The notes: generated from the sequence alone by a model not told the origin. DNA of 64,000 nt from Sphingomonas sp. C3-2 (GCF_033025475.1 NZ_CP130322.1:3415001-3479000); one strand, 5' to 3'. Positions 1 through 9,458 are shown, counted from the stretch's first letter. Numbers and translations are program-made.

Positions 1-106
1 CGGTCTCGCTGGCGGACTTTAGGTCATCGCCCGCGCCCGAAACCGTGTTGCAGGCCGCCACGGTAAAACTGCCGAGCAGCGCGAAAACCAGAACGATCCT
101 TTTCAT
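1..106 (-). CDS. Entericidin-family small lipoprotein (3' end outside window)
   Basis: The visible part encodes a short signal peptide starting MKRIVLVFALLGSF and a lipobox ending VAAC, followed by NTVSGAGDDLKSA. This is the usual pattern of EcnA/EcnB-type entericidins, which are tiny membrane lipoproteins of about 45 to 50 residues. The start ATG lies at 104-106 and is preceded by a strong ribosome binding site (GGAGGA, complement of 113-118). The gene runs off the left edge, so the last few codons are missing. The family was described in E. coli as an antidote/toxin lipoprotein pair, but in alphaproteobacteria the role is mostly unknown. It is separated by about 95 bases from the cytochrome operon and may not belong to it. 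Confidence 0.8.
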   Translation of the reverse strand, partial: MKRIVLVFALLGSFTVAACNTVSGAGDDLKSASET

Positions 107-200
107 CGCGTCCTCCTTCATTGTCGAAAGAACAACGCCCAAAAGGGGTTAAGGCTCCGGTCGCGCGCCGATCCGGGGATTTTGCGCGACCGGGCGTCCC

Positions 201-3200
201 TCAATCGCGCGCCGCAAGCGCCGGCACCCAATCGTCCAGCGTCACGGTATCGCGCACCTTATAAGGGACGCCGCGATTGTTGAGGAACAGCTTCTCCATT
301 TCCTTGCGGGTGAACGGACGGCTGCCGAGGCGGCCGAACACCGCGATCTGCCCGCCGGTTTCATCAACCGCACGGTCGCGGTCCAGCCCCTTCGAAACCG
401 ACAGCGCGGGCGAGGAGGTTTTCGCCCAGGCGATCAGCTCGGGCACCGGCGCGGGGGAGAAGCCGTAAAAATTGGGCTGGCTGTCCGGGTTGGTGAGCTG
501 CAGCACCTTCAGCCCGTTCCGCCCGTCTGCGACATAGGCGAAGGCGGATGCGTTGGTGCTGGCGACGATCACGTCCTCGGCATCGTTCATCCGGCCGCCC
601 AGATTTTCCTTCCGGAAGATGTGCGGGCGCTCGGGCGACTTGATGTCGACGATCACAAGCCCATCGGCCTTGGCGGCGACATAGGCATAGGTACGCGCCA
701 GATAGATGCGGCGCGCATCCGCCAGCGGGACGGTGCCCGAGGGGATGGCCAAAGGCTGGTCCATCCGGGTGATATCGAACAGCTTCAGCCCCTCGGAATC
801 GCTCACCCACAGGTAACGGAACTGCACGGCCGAGGCGCGCGCATCGGTCAGCGCGAGCGTGGTCACCAGCCGCGGCTTGGCCGGATCGTCGAGGTCGACG
901 ACGACAAGCCCGGCCTTCGCGGTGATATAGGCGAAATGCCCCGCCAGCGTGATGTGGCGGGCGCCTTCCAGCACGTTGCCCGGGTTCCACGTCACCGTGC
1001 GCTTCAGGAAGTTGTTGCGGAATTCGCCGTCAACCAGCGTGTTGACGTCGACCAGGATCAGGCCTTCGACCGCATCGGTCACCACCGCATAGTTATAGAT
1101 CGGGTGGAACGGCTGTTCCTCGTTCATGTCACGCAGCTCGGGCGTGTTGCGCAGCGGCGCGATCGGCTGGTTGGTGGGCAGCGCCACGCAGGTGGCGTTG
1201 CGGCTCTTCACCTGAATGTCCTGGCCCAGCGGGGAGAAGGGCGCCGTCACGATCCGCTCGGAAAAGCCCTTGTTCGCGATCGAGGCGACGTCATAGGCAC
1301 GGAAACCGCCCTTGCCCTCGGCCACGAACATATATTCGCCGCGCAGCTGCAGGCAGCCGACCGCACCGGCGGTGCCCTGCGTCACATTGGCGAATTCCTC
1401 CAGCGCGCGGGTCTCGCCCGAAAGCTTCTTGTCAAAGGTCTTGCCGCGCACCCAGTTCTTCAACTCGCGCCCGTTCTTCTCGACATGCATCGACCAGTAA
1501 TCGGGATAGGCATAGCGGTGGAGATAGGAACCAATCACCGCCTGCGGTTCGTCCCATTCGGTCACGCGCGTTGCCTGGAACCCGCCCTCAAGCCCGGTCC
1601 AGGCATGAAGCCCGACAAAGTTCACATAGTTCGTGCCGAGCAACAGCAACTGCGACATGATCGCGTTATTGTCGTCCTCGGCCGACAAGTGGCAATCGGT
1701 GCAGGTCTTGGTTTCGGTCAGGCGCACCGTGTGCGGGAAATGCGGTGCAAAGGCCTGCGACGAATAGCCGATCGATGAAATCGGCGGCTGCTGCACATAG
1801 ATGCGTTCGCGGTTGAGGTTGGTCGACGACAGCACCAGTGCCGAGGTCGAGCGCACCGGCGCGACGATATTGCCCTTGGTCGTCTGGTGACGGCCCAGCT
1901 GGAACATCTCGTCGCGGGCGACCTGGGGGTTATAGGTCGCGAAATTGCGCGTTTCGCCGCCCTCATATTTGTGCTGCGTCGTCTTCCAGTTCGCCTCGAT
2001 CGGCAGGTGGCAGCCGCCACAGCTCGTCGTCCAGCTCAGATGGCAGGTGAAACACGCCATATTGTCGTCGCTGTGCGCGCGGTCCGATTTCGGCACGCCG
2101 GGGCCAAAGCTGAACGTGCCCGTTTCCGCGCCAGACCGACTCATCAGCTTGGCGCGCGCGGCCTTGGCGTTGAAATGCGGGCTACCGCGATCAACCGCGT
2201 CCTTGACGAGTGACACCTGCCATTCAAGCTTGGGGTCGACGATCGAACGCTGGGTCAGCACGCGGTTTCCGCTCGCGTCATAATGCCATTCGAAACGGCG
2301 GCGGCCATCCGCGTTGCGGATCAGCGACAGGTCAGTGCCGCCCGGCCGCGCGGCGGGGCCAGAGGTCTTCAGCGTCGGATGGGCATCCGTCGTCCCGTGG
2401 CAGTCCTTGCACCCGATCTCGATCGCATTGGCCACCTCGCCGTAAATCAGGCCGTTGCCATGATTGTCCTGGCTGAAATGGCAGTCGGCGCACTGCATGC
2501 CCTTTTCGGCATGGATGTCCATCAGATGGACGGCCTTGCCCTTTTGCTCGCCGGGCTGGACGAATTCGGCTGCGCCGTTCTTGCGGAATTTCTCCGGATC
2601 GTCGGGCGATACGATATTGCCCTCGGCGTCGAGCAGGTTGCCGTCGCGGTCGCGCTTGAACACGGCACGGAAATTCCAGCCATGGCCGTGATAATCGGCG
2701 AACTGGGTGTCCTTGGCCTTGGGGTTCACATCGTCATAGACGCGGCGCAGGAAATCGAGGTCGGCCCATTTGCCGCGCGGTGCGGCGCCTTCGGGATTGC
2801 GGTCCAGCACTTTGCGCACTTCGGCGGCGGTCGGATATTTCTGCTGCTCGGGCCACATCAGCGGCGCATCCGCCTCATAATCCCACATCGTGTAGCCGAG
2901 ATAGGAATTCAGGAAGATATTGGGCTGGTGCATGTGGCAGTTCATGCACTGCGCGGTCGGGATCTGCCGCGTGAAGACATGCTGCAGCGGGTGGCCCTTT
3001 TCCTTCACCGGCGCCTTGGGCGCGGGGCCATGGGCGTCGCCCGGCTGCTTGATCGCGCCGTGCTTGCCGTGTTCCTCGGGTTCCAGCTTGTCCTTGATCG
3101 TCGGGTCGACGGTGATCGTCTGCCCGTCGCGCCCGTGCTGGGCATAGATCAGGCTGTGCCGGGGTTCGCGGTCATTGGCATAGATGACATGGCACGAGGC

Positions 3201-4220
3201 GCAGCCCGAATGGCGGTAATCGCCCGGCTGGTCGTTGGTGCCCATGAACCAGGTGAACGGGTCGTTGAGGCGCGTCTTATGGATGTTGAGCACGGGGATC
3301 GCGACGCGCAGGCCCGTCGCCGGGCCTCGGTTCGATTGCTTCAGGTCGGGGCGGCCCGGTTCCTCAAGCCGCTGGATGCTGCCCGTGGGGTTGGGCAGAC
3401 CAATCTCGGCGAACTGCGTGCCGATGTTGCGCCCGCCGCGCTCGAACACGCGGAAAATATCGCCCGGCGGAATGACATGCCAGGTGGGCAGCGGGTAAAG
3501 CTGCGCCAGCGCGCCGCGCTTCTTCTGCGCATCGGTCACCGTGCCGTGCGGCGTGCCGGGCGAAACGATCTTGGCGGGCTGCCCGTCGCGGGTATAGGCC
3601 TCGCCAAAGACATAGTTCTTATAGGGGACGATGCCGTTGTTGTAGGCCGCGCCGCCCCACAGCATCGCGCCCGACGCCATCAGCGATCGTTCGGATGCCT
3701 CGATCACTTCCAGATGGCACGCGCCGCAGCTCTCGCGCGCCACGCGGTAGTCGGACGGGTTCACGAAGCGAATGAATTCGGGGCTTTCGCGGTTGAGCAG
3801 CGTATAGCTCGCCTTGGGATTGGCCGAGCTTGGCCAGTGCCAGCTTTGCGGAAAGCGCGGCAGCACATGCGCCTTGTCGCGCGCGGCGACATAGGCGGGG
3901 GCAGTGTGCGGCAGTTCCGAATTTCCCGCTACCTTCGGGTCGCCGCCATGGCAGTCGACACAGCCCAGCTGCACCGCCGGGCTGGTGTGCATCGTCGGCG
4001 CGTCTGAGGCCGTATGGCAGGTCAGGCAGCCTTCCGATTTGCTCGCCGCCTGCTGAGGCGTCTGGCTCTGCGGCGCGGGCGCGGTGAAGGCATAGATGCG
4101 CTGGACGGGCTTTTCGCCGCCGCCGGCCGCCAGTGTGACGGAGGCCGGGATGAACAACAGCATCGCGGCGGCCAGAAGCTTGCGCGGAAAGGCGAGGGAT
4201 CGGATCGGAAAAGCGCGCAT
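201..4220 (-). CDS. Secreted decaheme cytochrome c with C-terminal LVIVD-repeat domain
   Basis: A 1339-residue protein with an N-terminal signal peptide (basic start, hydrophobic stretch to about residue 31). I count ten CxxCH heme-attachment motifs, the first at residues 65-69 and the last near 840-844. The remaining ~490 residues contain several repeats of the LVIVD type (for example LVVVDLDDPAKP and LVIVDIKSPERP), a beta-propeller-like repeat known from surface and periplasmic proteins. The heme part must be matured in the periplasm by the cytochrome c machinery. The start ATG overlaps the stop of the upstream barrel gene by one base (TGATG), so translation is probably coupled. This is the last gene of the four-gene operon. 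The heme count and repeats are seen directly. A role in electron transfer across or at the outer membrane is inference. No substrate or partner can be read from the sequence. Confidence 0.85.
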   Translation of the reverse strand: MRAFPIRSLAFPRKLLAAAMLLFIPASVTLAAGGGEKPVQRIYAFTAPAPQSQTPQQAASKSEGCLTCHTASDAPTMHTSPAVQLGCVDCHGGDPKVAGNSELPHTAPAYVAARDKAHVLPRFPQSWHWPSSANPKASYTLLNRESPEFIRFVNPSDYRVARESCGACHLEVIEASERSLMASGAMLWGGAAYNNGIVPYKNYVFGEAYTRDGQPAKIVSPGTPHGTVTDAQKKRGALAQLYPLPTWHVIPPGDIFRVFERGGRNIGTQFAEIGLPNPTGSIQRLEEPGRPDLKQSNRGPATGLRVAIPVLNIHKTRLNDPFTWFMGTNDQPGDYRHSGCASCHVIYANDREPRHSLIYAQHGRDGQTITVDPTIKDKLEPEEHGKHGAIKQPGDAHGPAPKAPVKEKGHPLQHVFTRQIPTAQCMNCHMHQPNIFLNSYLGYTMWDYEADAPLMWPEQQKYPTAAEVRKVLDRNPEGAAPRGKWADLDFLRRVYDDVNPKAKDTQFADYHGHGWNFRAVFKRDRDGNLLDAEGNIVSPDDPEKFRKNGAAEFVQPGEQKGKAVHLMDIHAEKGMQCADCHFSQDNHGNGLIYGEVANAIEIGCKDCHGTTDAHPTLKTSGPAARPGGTDLSLIRNADGRRRFEWHYDASGNRVLTQRSIVDPKLEWQVSLVKDAVDRGSPHFNAKAARAKLMSRSGAETGTFSFGPGVPKSDRAHSDDNMACFTCHLSWTTSCGGCHLPIEANWKTTQHKYEGGETRNFATYNPQVARDEMFQLGRHQTTKGNIVAPVRSTSALVLSSTNLNRERIYVQQPPISSIGYSSQAFAPHFPHTVRLTETKTCTDCHLSAEDDNNAIMSQLLLLGTNYVNFVGLHAWTGLEGGFQATRVTEWDEPQAVIGSYLHRYAYPDYWSMHVEKNGRELKNWVRGKTFDKKLSGETRALEEFANVTQGTAGAVGCLQLRGEYMFVAEGKGGFRAYDVASIANKGFSERIVTAPFSPLGQDIQVKSRNATCVALPTNQPIAPLRNTPELRDMNEEQPFHPIYNYAVVTDAVEGLILVDVNTLVDGEFRNNFLKRTVTWNPGNVLEGARHITLAGHFAYITAKAGLVVVDLDDPAKPRLVTTLALTDARASAVQFRYLWVSDSEGLKLFDITRMDQPLAIPSGTVPLADARRIYLARTYAYVAAKADGLVIVDIKSPERPHIFRKENLGGRMNDAEDVIVASTNASAFAYVADGRNGLKVLQLTNPDSQPNFYGFSPAPVPELIAWAKTSSPALSVSKGLDRDRAVDETGGQIAVFGRLGSRPFTRKEMEKLFLNNRGVPYKVRDTVTLDDWVPALAARD

Positions 4221-6079
4221 CAGTAAGCCAGAATCGCGTTGAACAGGACGGAATAATAGCGGTCGTCGCGGCGGGCGTTGGTGAACAGGTCACGAAAGCC
4301 CTTGGCGGGATCGAGCACCGCGCCGGACAGGCGGAAAACGATGTTCTGCGTCGCCTTGGGGCGCCAGATCGCGGCGGCGGACAGGTCCCAGCCGATATCG
4401 TTGGGGATCGATCCCTCGTTGCGCAGCGCCTGCAGCACAGCGGTCTTGTGGAACCACAGCCGGTTCACATTGCCTGAAAGCCGGAATTGCGGGGTCAGAT
4501 CGAAATCGGCGCCCGCGCCCACCAGCATCGTACCCGGATTGTTGAAATTGGACTGGCCCTGTTCCTTGGAGGAACGCAGCGAATTCAGGATGCCGTTGCG
4601 GCCCTGAACGCCGATCGCCCGGCCGCCGCCGGCAAAGGGAATGGTCTGCCGGATCCAGTAGCTGGTATCGGCGCCCGCAAAGATCGGGTTCTCGAAAATC
4701 GCGTCGAAGCCGGTTTCCCGGTTGTCATAAGGGTCGCCGTCACCGCTGGCGAACAGACCGGACAGGCGAAAACGCGCCCAGTCGACATCATAGCTCGCCT
4801 CGGCCGCGGCGAAATAGCTGCGCACCTTGGCGGGCTTGCTCGTGAAGATGCTGTTCCGGTCTTCGCCCAGTGCGGCATAGAGCGAATGGGTCAGGTTGAT
4901 CCGGCCAATGCGGCCATCACCCGAATAGCCGAGATAGACGATATCGTAATCGCGCGCGCGCAGGTCGCCGATCAGCCCGGGGCGCACCGGAAAGCCGTTA
5001 TCGTCCACCTTGATCTGATCGCCTTCGCGATTGCGGTTATAGGTGACGGAGAACTGGCTGGTGAAACCGGGAAAGGGCAGGTCCTGCCGGAACACATTGG
5101 CAAAGAACACCCAGTCGTCGCGAATGCGCTGGGTTACGTCGTTCAGCCCGCTATTCGTGTCCTTTTCCAACCGCCAGATCGCGCCGAGGTTGAACTGAAC
5201 ACGGTTATTGTCGCGGTTGCCGAACAGGCGGATGCCCAGCTGGTTGTCCTGAAACAGGAAACCGCGGAAATCCATGTTGAACGGCTGGATACCCGCGCGG
5301 ATCGAATAGAAATCATACCGGTCGGACGAGTTGCCGAGGTGATAGTCGACAAAGGCTTCCTGCACGCCAAGGAAATCGTCGGTGCGGTTGGTCGGCTTCG
5401 ATGGCTCGACGAACAGCACGCGGCGTTCGGCCACGTCGACATGGTTTATCTGATAGGCAAGCGTCAGTCGATATTCGACATCGGGCGGGCGGTAAGCGGT
5501 CGATCCCTTGATCAGCGCGCCGCCGACGATGAAGGTCTGCGCGGTGACCAGGCTGTTCGACCGGCCGAACACATCGTTGCTGCCGGGGCGGTCGGTGGTC
5601 TGCACCCCCACCGGAATGGGAAAGCTGCGCGGCTCGACTACAGTGTCCGACACCGCATTGGCGACGAAGAACCAGTCATTGCCCTTGATCGGCAGCCATT
5701 TGGGCTTCTTCTCAAGGCTGATCGGCCGATCGCCCTTCAGCGTGTTCTGGTGATACGGGTCGAACCAGCGTTCCTTCACCACGCCCAGCGTTTCGATCAG
5801 GCGCCAGCGGTCGGGAACCGGAAAGCTTTCGGTCGGAAACGCCTCGGGCGGCGGCGGGCGGACCGCGCCGGGATTGTCCTGGATGATCTTTTCGGGGAGC
5901 CCGCGCTGAAATCCGGGGCGTTTGCGTCCCTCGACCAGCGCCTCCTCGGCATCGATCGCGCTCGCGTCATCGGCGGGCAGGGGCGCCTGCACATCGGCAA
6001 CAACGGGCTGCTCCTGTGCCTGCACGGGGGCGGCGGCGAGGCTGGCGATCAAGGAAACAAGGGGCAGGGCGGACGCCAT
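4220..6079 (-). CDS. Outer-membrane beta-barrel protein of the cytochrome operon
   Basis: About 619 residues. The N-terminus MASALPLVSLIASLAAAPVQA is a likely signal peptide. The body is rich in alternating aromatic/polar strands with short turns (for example RLTLAYQINHVDV, RINLTHSLYAALG, FRLSGLFASGDG), and the chain ends in an aromatic residue (FNAILAY), as expected for a BAM-assembled barrel. I chose the ATG at 6077-6079 because AGGGG lies about 8 bases upstream. A start six codons further upstream would overlap the preceding gene and has no visible ribosome binding site. It sits between a double HbpS-like lipoprotein and the decaheme cytochrome with 1- to 2-base spacing, so it is part of one operon. 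By size it is in the range of porin subunits of porin-cytochrome complexes, but I do not recognise the family, so the porin role is inferred. Confidence 0.7.
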   Translation of the reverse strand: MASALPLVSLIASLAAAPVQAQEQPVVADVQAPLPADDASAIDAEEALVEGRKRPGFQRGLPEKIIQDNPGAVRPPPPEAFPTESFPVPDRWRLIETLGVVKERWFDPYHQNTLKGDRPISLEKKPKWLPIKGNDWFFVANAVSDTVVEPRSFPIPVGVQTTDRPGSNDVFGRSNSLVTAQTFIVGGALIKGSTAYRPPDVEYRLTLAYQINHVDVAERRVLFVEPSKPTNRTDDFLGVQEAFVDYHLGNSSDRYDFYSIRAGIQPFNMDFRGFLFQDNQLGIRLFGNRDNNRVQFNLGAIWRLEKDTNSGLNDVTQRIRDDWVFFANVFRQDLPFPGFTSQFSVTYNRNREGDQIKVDDNGFPVRPGLIGDLRARDYDIVYLGYSGDGRIGRINLTHSLYAALGEDRNSIFTSKPAKVRSYFAAAEASYDVDWARFRLSGLFASGDGDPYDNRETGFDAIFENPIFAGADTSYWIRQTIPFAGGGRAIGVQGRNGILNSLRSSKEQGQSNFNNPGTMLVGAGADFDLTPQFRLSGNVNRLWFHKTAVLQALRNEGSIPNDIGWDLSAAAIWRPKATQNIVFRLSGAVLDPAKGFRDLFTNARRDDRYYSVLFNAILAY

Positions 6080-6081
6080 CG

Positions 6082-8061
6082 TCACAGCCCCTGGCACACA
6101 TTCTGGTCGCTGCTGCCCAGGAACGGCGCGAACGGGCAGTTGATGTAGCGCAAACGCACCTGCTGGCTGCCGACCGGCACGGTGATCTGGTCCGCCCGGG
6201 CAGAGGGCGCGGCATTGCCGATGCCGCCTACGCGCAGGCCCGCATTGTGCAGCCCCAGAAAGCTGATCATGTCATCCTGGTCGATACCGTCGCCCGACAC
6301 GCCGATGCCACCCACCAGTTCGGATCCGCGATAGATCGGCACCGAACCCGGAAAGATCTGGATGCCGTTCTGCAGTCGGTTCTGCGCCGCCGCCACATCG
6401 GGCGTCGCGGTGCAGCGCTGCGGCGTATCGGGATTGGCACCAAGGATGAAGCCGACATGCGTCAGCACATTGTCTTTGATCAGCGCCGATTGCAGCCCGG
6501 TCGAAAACGGGTTGAAGCTGGCGATTGGGCGCGAAAAGGGCCCGTTCGGGCGGCCGACTTCGCCGTCCGGGAAATAGGGGCGCGAAACATTGCCGTTGGC
6601 ACGGTCGGAAAAGGCATATTTCCCGGTCAGCGCCGCCGGATCGTTGAAGAATGTCCGCGCCGCCGCAACGAAGGACTGCACATCGGCGCTCGGATTGGCG
6701 AGCAGCTGCGTGCCCGCCTGCGCGTTCGAGAAGAACATCGCCGTCCGCGCCTTTTGCAGCGATACGTCGGTGCCGAAGATCGGCGCGTCGGGGGAACGGA
6801 CGATACCCAGTGCCACGCCGTGCGTGTCGACGATCGAAATCGTCACCTGCGCGCGGCTGTCGAGCGGCTGGCGGATCTGCGCGCGCGCGCGCGACATCAC
6901 CGAAAAGGCTTCTTCCAATATCGCGCGCACTTCGGCGGCGCTGAGCGGGGTGGAAACCGCGCCCGTATCGCTGCCCGCGCGGATGGGATAGCGGTTGGCG
7001 CCCGATCCATTGGTCAGCACGAATGCGTCGCTGTTCGAAAATTCGCCGGTCCCCGCGCGGCGGATGCCCGATGCTTCGGTGCCATAGGCGGTCCCGGCGC
7101 GCACGCCCGCTGCCGCCTCGAAATATCCGGCCACGCTCACCAGCGCGCCCAGCGCCCCGTTGATCGCGGCGAAGCCGGCGGCGCTTGCGGGATTGCTCTT
7201 CAGCCCTGTTGGCATCGCATCCGAAAAGCGCAGCGCGGTGCCGTCCACGGTGATCCGGTCGGCGCGGATGGTCTCGGGCGCGGCAAAGCCGGTCGTTCCG
7301 GCCAGCGCGATAAATTCCTCGTCATCCTCGTCGGTGTCGAGGATATTGGGGTCGAACCCATATTCGCCATCGGCCATCACGCCGATACCGCCCACGACCA
7401 CGCCGTTCTTGTAAAGCGGCAGGCCACCGGGGTCGGCCGACAGGCCGAGCGGGGAGCGTTTCGGGCCGATCAGCGCGGTCGCACCGCCCGCCGGCTGGAA
7501 CCGCGCGGCAAGGTCCGAACAGGGAAGCTGGCTGAATTGCACGCCAAAAAGTGGCCCCGATTCCAGCCCCACGGTCGAGGGGGCGGGCGGGAAATGCTGC
7601 TGAACAATCTGGCTCGCCGTCCGCGTCGAAAAGGCGTTGCCCGAGGATGAGAGATAGGCACCCGTGATCGCCTTGGCGATGGCCCCGGCCACCGCGCCGG
7701 GCACGTCCACGCCCTGCAGGTCGTTGGTGCTGCCATCGGTGGGGCGGGGAACGGCCAGATTGGGGTTGGCGCCGTTCATCACGAACACCGCAAGCACATT
7801 GCCCACCCGGTCGACCACGGCGATATTCGCCGGACGGCCGCGCGCCTGCGCTTCGGCGGCGGCCTGTGCAATCACCTGCTGCACCTCGGCGCTGGTCAGC
7901 GCTTCCTGGGCGGGGGCGGTGTAAAGCCCGCCGGTTGCGGGCGGGGTGGTCGGCGTCGTCGGCTGGCCCGATCCGCCACCATCGCTGCCGCCGCCACCGC
8001 AGCCTGAAAGAACGAACATCGCCGCGCCCAGCAACAGGGCGGCCTTACCATGGATTGTCAT
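6082..8061 (-). CDS. Lipoprotein with two GlcG/HbpS heme-binding-type domains
   Basis: 659 residues. The N-terminus has a hydrophobic stretch and a lipobox (FVLSGC) followed by a Gly/Ser and Thr/Pro-rich linker, so the protein is a membrane-anchored lipoprotein. Two copies of a GlcG/HbpS (DUF336) domain are visible. The first begins around residue 54 (LTSAEVQQVIAQAAAEAQ, then NIAVVDRVGNVLAVF) and the second around residue 375 (LSAAEVRAILEEAF, then TISIVDTHGVALGIV). Each ends with the family signature GGIGV. Family members such as Streptomyces HbpS bind heme. The start ATG overlaps the stop of the upstream cytochrome gene by one base (TAATG). Its place between two multiheme cytochromes suggests heme handling or a structural role in the same complex. 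Two domains in one chain is larger than the usual single-domain member (about 140 residues). Confidence 0.75.
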   Translation of the reverse strand: MTIHGKAALLLGAAMFVLSGCGGGGSDGGGSGQPTTPTTPPATGGLYTAPAQEALTSAEVQQVIAQAAAEAQARGRPANIAVVDRVGNVLAVFVMNGANPNLAVPRPTDGSTNDLQGVDVPGAVAGAIAKAITGAYLSSSGNAFSTRTASQIVQQHFPPAPSTVGLESGPLFGVQFSQLPCSDLAARFQPAGGATALIGPKRSPLGLSADPGGLPLYKNGVVVGGIGVMADGEYGFDPNILDTDEDDEEFIALAGTTGFAAPETIRADRITVDGTALRFSDAMPTGLKSNPASAAGFAAINGALGALVSVAGYFEAAAGVRAGTAYGTEASGIRRAGTGEFSNSDAFVLTNGSGANRYPIRAGSDTGAVSTPLSAAEVRAILEEAFSVMSRARAQIRQPLDSRAQVTISIVDTHGVALGIVRSPDAPIFGTDVSLQKARTAMFFSNAQAGTQLLANPSADVQSFVAAARTFFNDPAALTGKYAFSDRANGNVSRPYFPDGEVGRPNGPFSRPIASFNPFSTGLQSALIKDNVLTHVGFILGANPDTPQRCTATPDVAAAQNRLQNGIQIFPGSVPIYRGSELVGGIGVSGDGIDQDDMISFLGLHNAGLRVGGIGNAAPSARADQITVPVGSQQVRLRYINCPFAPFLGSSDQNVCQGL

Positions 8062-9458
8062 TACTTCAGTGCCCCGATCGAACGGGCTGCGCCGCCCAGT
8101 GCCTGGCGGAATGCCGCGGGGCGATAGCCATTGGGGTCCTTCACCGCGGCATAGGCGGCGTTGATGTCGCGGCGGATCGCGGTCGCCTGCGTCGCCGACA
8201 CCGAACCGCCGTTGACGAGCGCGTTCAGCAGCGTGTCGACCGCCATCACCGCCTGCACGCTGCCTTCATAATCGGTGAAGCGCGGCGTGATCGCCTCGCT
8301 CGCAATCGCCTGCACGATGGCAAAGCTCTGCTGCGTGCCAAAGGGGCTGCTAGCGAAGCGGTCGGCCAGCGCTCCGGCGCTTGCGCGCAGCCTTGCGGCG
8401 GCGGTTACGGCCGCCCCGCGATCCTGCGCCAGCGCGGCGTGGAAGGCGCGCGAGTCCGCGTCGAACTGACGGCCCAGATCGGGCGCCACGACGCGCGCTG
8501 CGGCCGAGAGCATGATCATATTCTCGTCGTTGAACGCGGGCATGCCTTCGGGGATCGGGCGGCCGGGGTTGCGCACGCCGGTCTTCACGCCCTTTTCATC
8601 GTCGAAAATCTGGCGGTGGCAGGTGTGGCAATCGAAGAAATAGAATTCCGGGAAGATGCCTTCCTGGCCAAGGCGCGGATTGGCGTAGAGCGTCAGCGCA
8701 CGTTCCAGCGCCATCGCCTGGCCCACCGCCCAGAAACGGACATTGTTGCTCCGGCCCTTGCGCTGCGCATAATCGGCGTCTTCGTCGTGATGCTGCTGCA
8801 GCGTCGAAAACAGGTCGAGCTCGAACGAGATGCGCGGATGGCCTGCCGCCATGATCCGGTGGTCGACAAACTGGCCCTGTTCCGCGCTGCCGAAATGACA
8901 ATCGAGGCAGACCGAGGCGCGCGCCCGCGGATTTTCGAGCGGGATCATGCCCAGCGCCACATTGTTGCGGTGGCTCGCACCAACCGAATAATGCGCCGAA
9001 ATCCAGTTCGATGCGCCGCCATGGCAGGATTCGCAGCCCACCCCGTCCGATGCCTGAAAGCGCGGGCCGCGTTGGCTGGCCGGGGCGCTGTGGCAGCCAA
9101 GGCACATCGGTGCCGAGGTGGCCGGGCCGATGCCCAGTCGCGCGGCGATCTTCTGGCTGCGGGCATTGGAAAGCACGTCAAAGGCGCGGCTGTGCGCGCC
9201 GCCTGCGCTCGATGGCTCCTGCCAGCGCATCAGTTCGTCCTGACGGACGATCTTGCCATCGGCTTCCTGTCGGCCATGGCAGGTCGATCCGGCGCACGAT
9301 GCCACACCCAGATGCACGCCGCGCTGCGGGGGTTGTGCAGTGGCGCTGCTGGTACCGGGATTAAGGCCAATGGCGATCGCCGCCGCAACCATCGCCATGA
9401 TGGCGAACAGCACGAACGCGCCGATATACCGACTGGAAGACAGCCCCCTGGCACCCAT
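8061..9458 (-). CDS. Membrane-anchored cytochrome c554-like multiheme protein
   Basis: About 465 residues from the ATG at 9456-9458. An upstream in-frame TTG exists, but the ATG gives a classical N-terminal membrane anchor (YIGAFVLFAIMAMVAAAIAIG). Four CxxCH heme motifs are visible (MCLGCHS, GCESCHGG, VCLDCHFG, DCHTCHRQ). There is also a fifth, unusual CX4CH motif (CAGSTCHG) close to the N-terminus. The arrangement of a first Cys-His site followed by HSRAF and GCESCHGG resembles the cytochrome c554/c' group of multiheme proteins. This is the first gene of the operon and probably sits on the periplasmic face of the inner membrane. There it could take electrons from quinol or another donor and hand them to the decaheme protein. 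That electron path is inference. Confidence 0.8.
   Translation of the reverse strand: MGARGLSSSRYIGAFVLFAIMAMVAAAIAIGLNPGTSSATAQPPQRGVHLGVASCAGSTCHGRQEADGKIVRQDELMRWQEPSSAGGAHSRAFDVLSNARSQKIAARLGIGPATSAPMCLGCHSAPASQRGPRFQASDGVGCESCHGGASNWISAHYSVGASHRNNVALGMIPLENPRARASVCLDCHFGSAEQGQFVDHRIMAAGHPRISFELDLFSTLQQHHDEDADYAQRKGRSNNVRFWAVGQAMALERALTLYANPRLGQEGIFPEFYFFDCHTCHRQIFDDEKGVKTGVRNPGRPIPEGMPAFNDENMIMLSAAARVVAPDLGRQFDADSRAFHAALAQDRGAAVTAAARLRASAGALADRFASSPFGTQQSFAIVQAIASEAITPRFTDYEGSVQAVMAVDTLLNALVNGGSVSATQATAIRRDINAAYAAVKDPNGYRPAAFRQALGGAARSIGALK

Noticed and set aside
2283-4007. A 574-codon plus-strand frame opposite the decaheme cytochrome.
   Set aside because: It is the antisense shadow of a clearly coding gene with ten heme motifs; it has no motif of its own.
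201-9458. Direct naming of the cytochrome cluster as MtrCAB.
   Set aside because: The domain make-up (LVIVD tail, double HbpS lipoprotein, unassigned barrel) differs from MtrCAB; only the general conduit idea is kept as a hypothesis.
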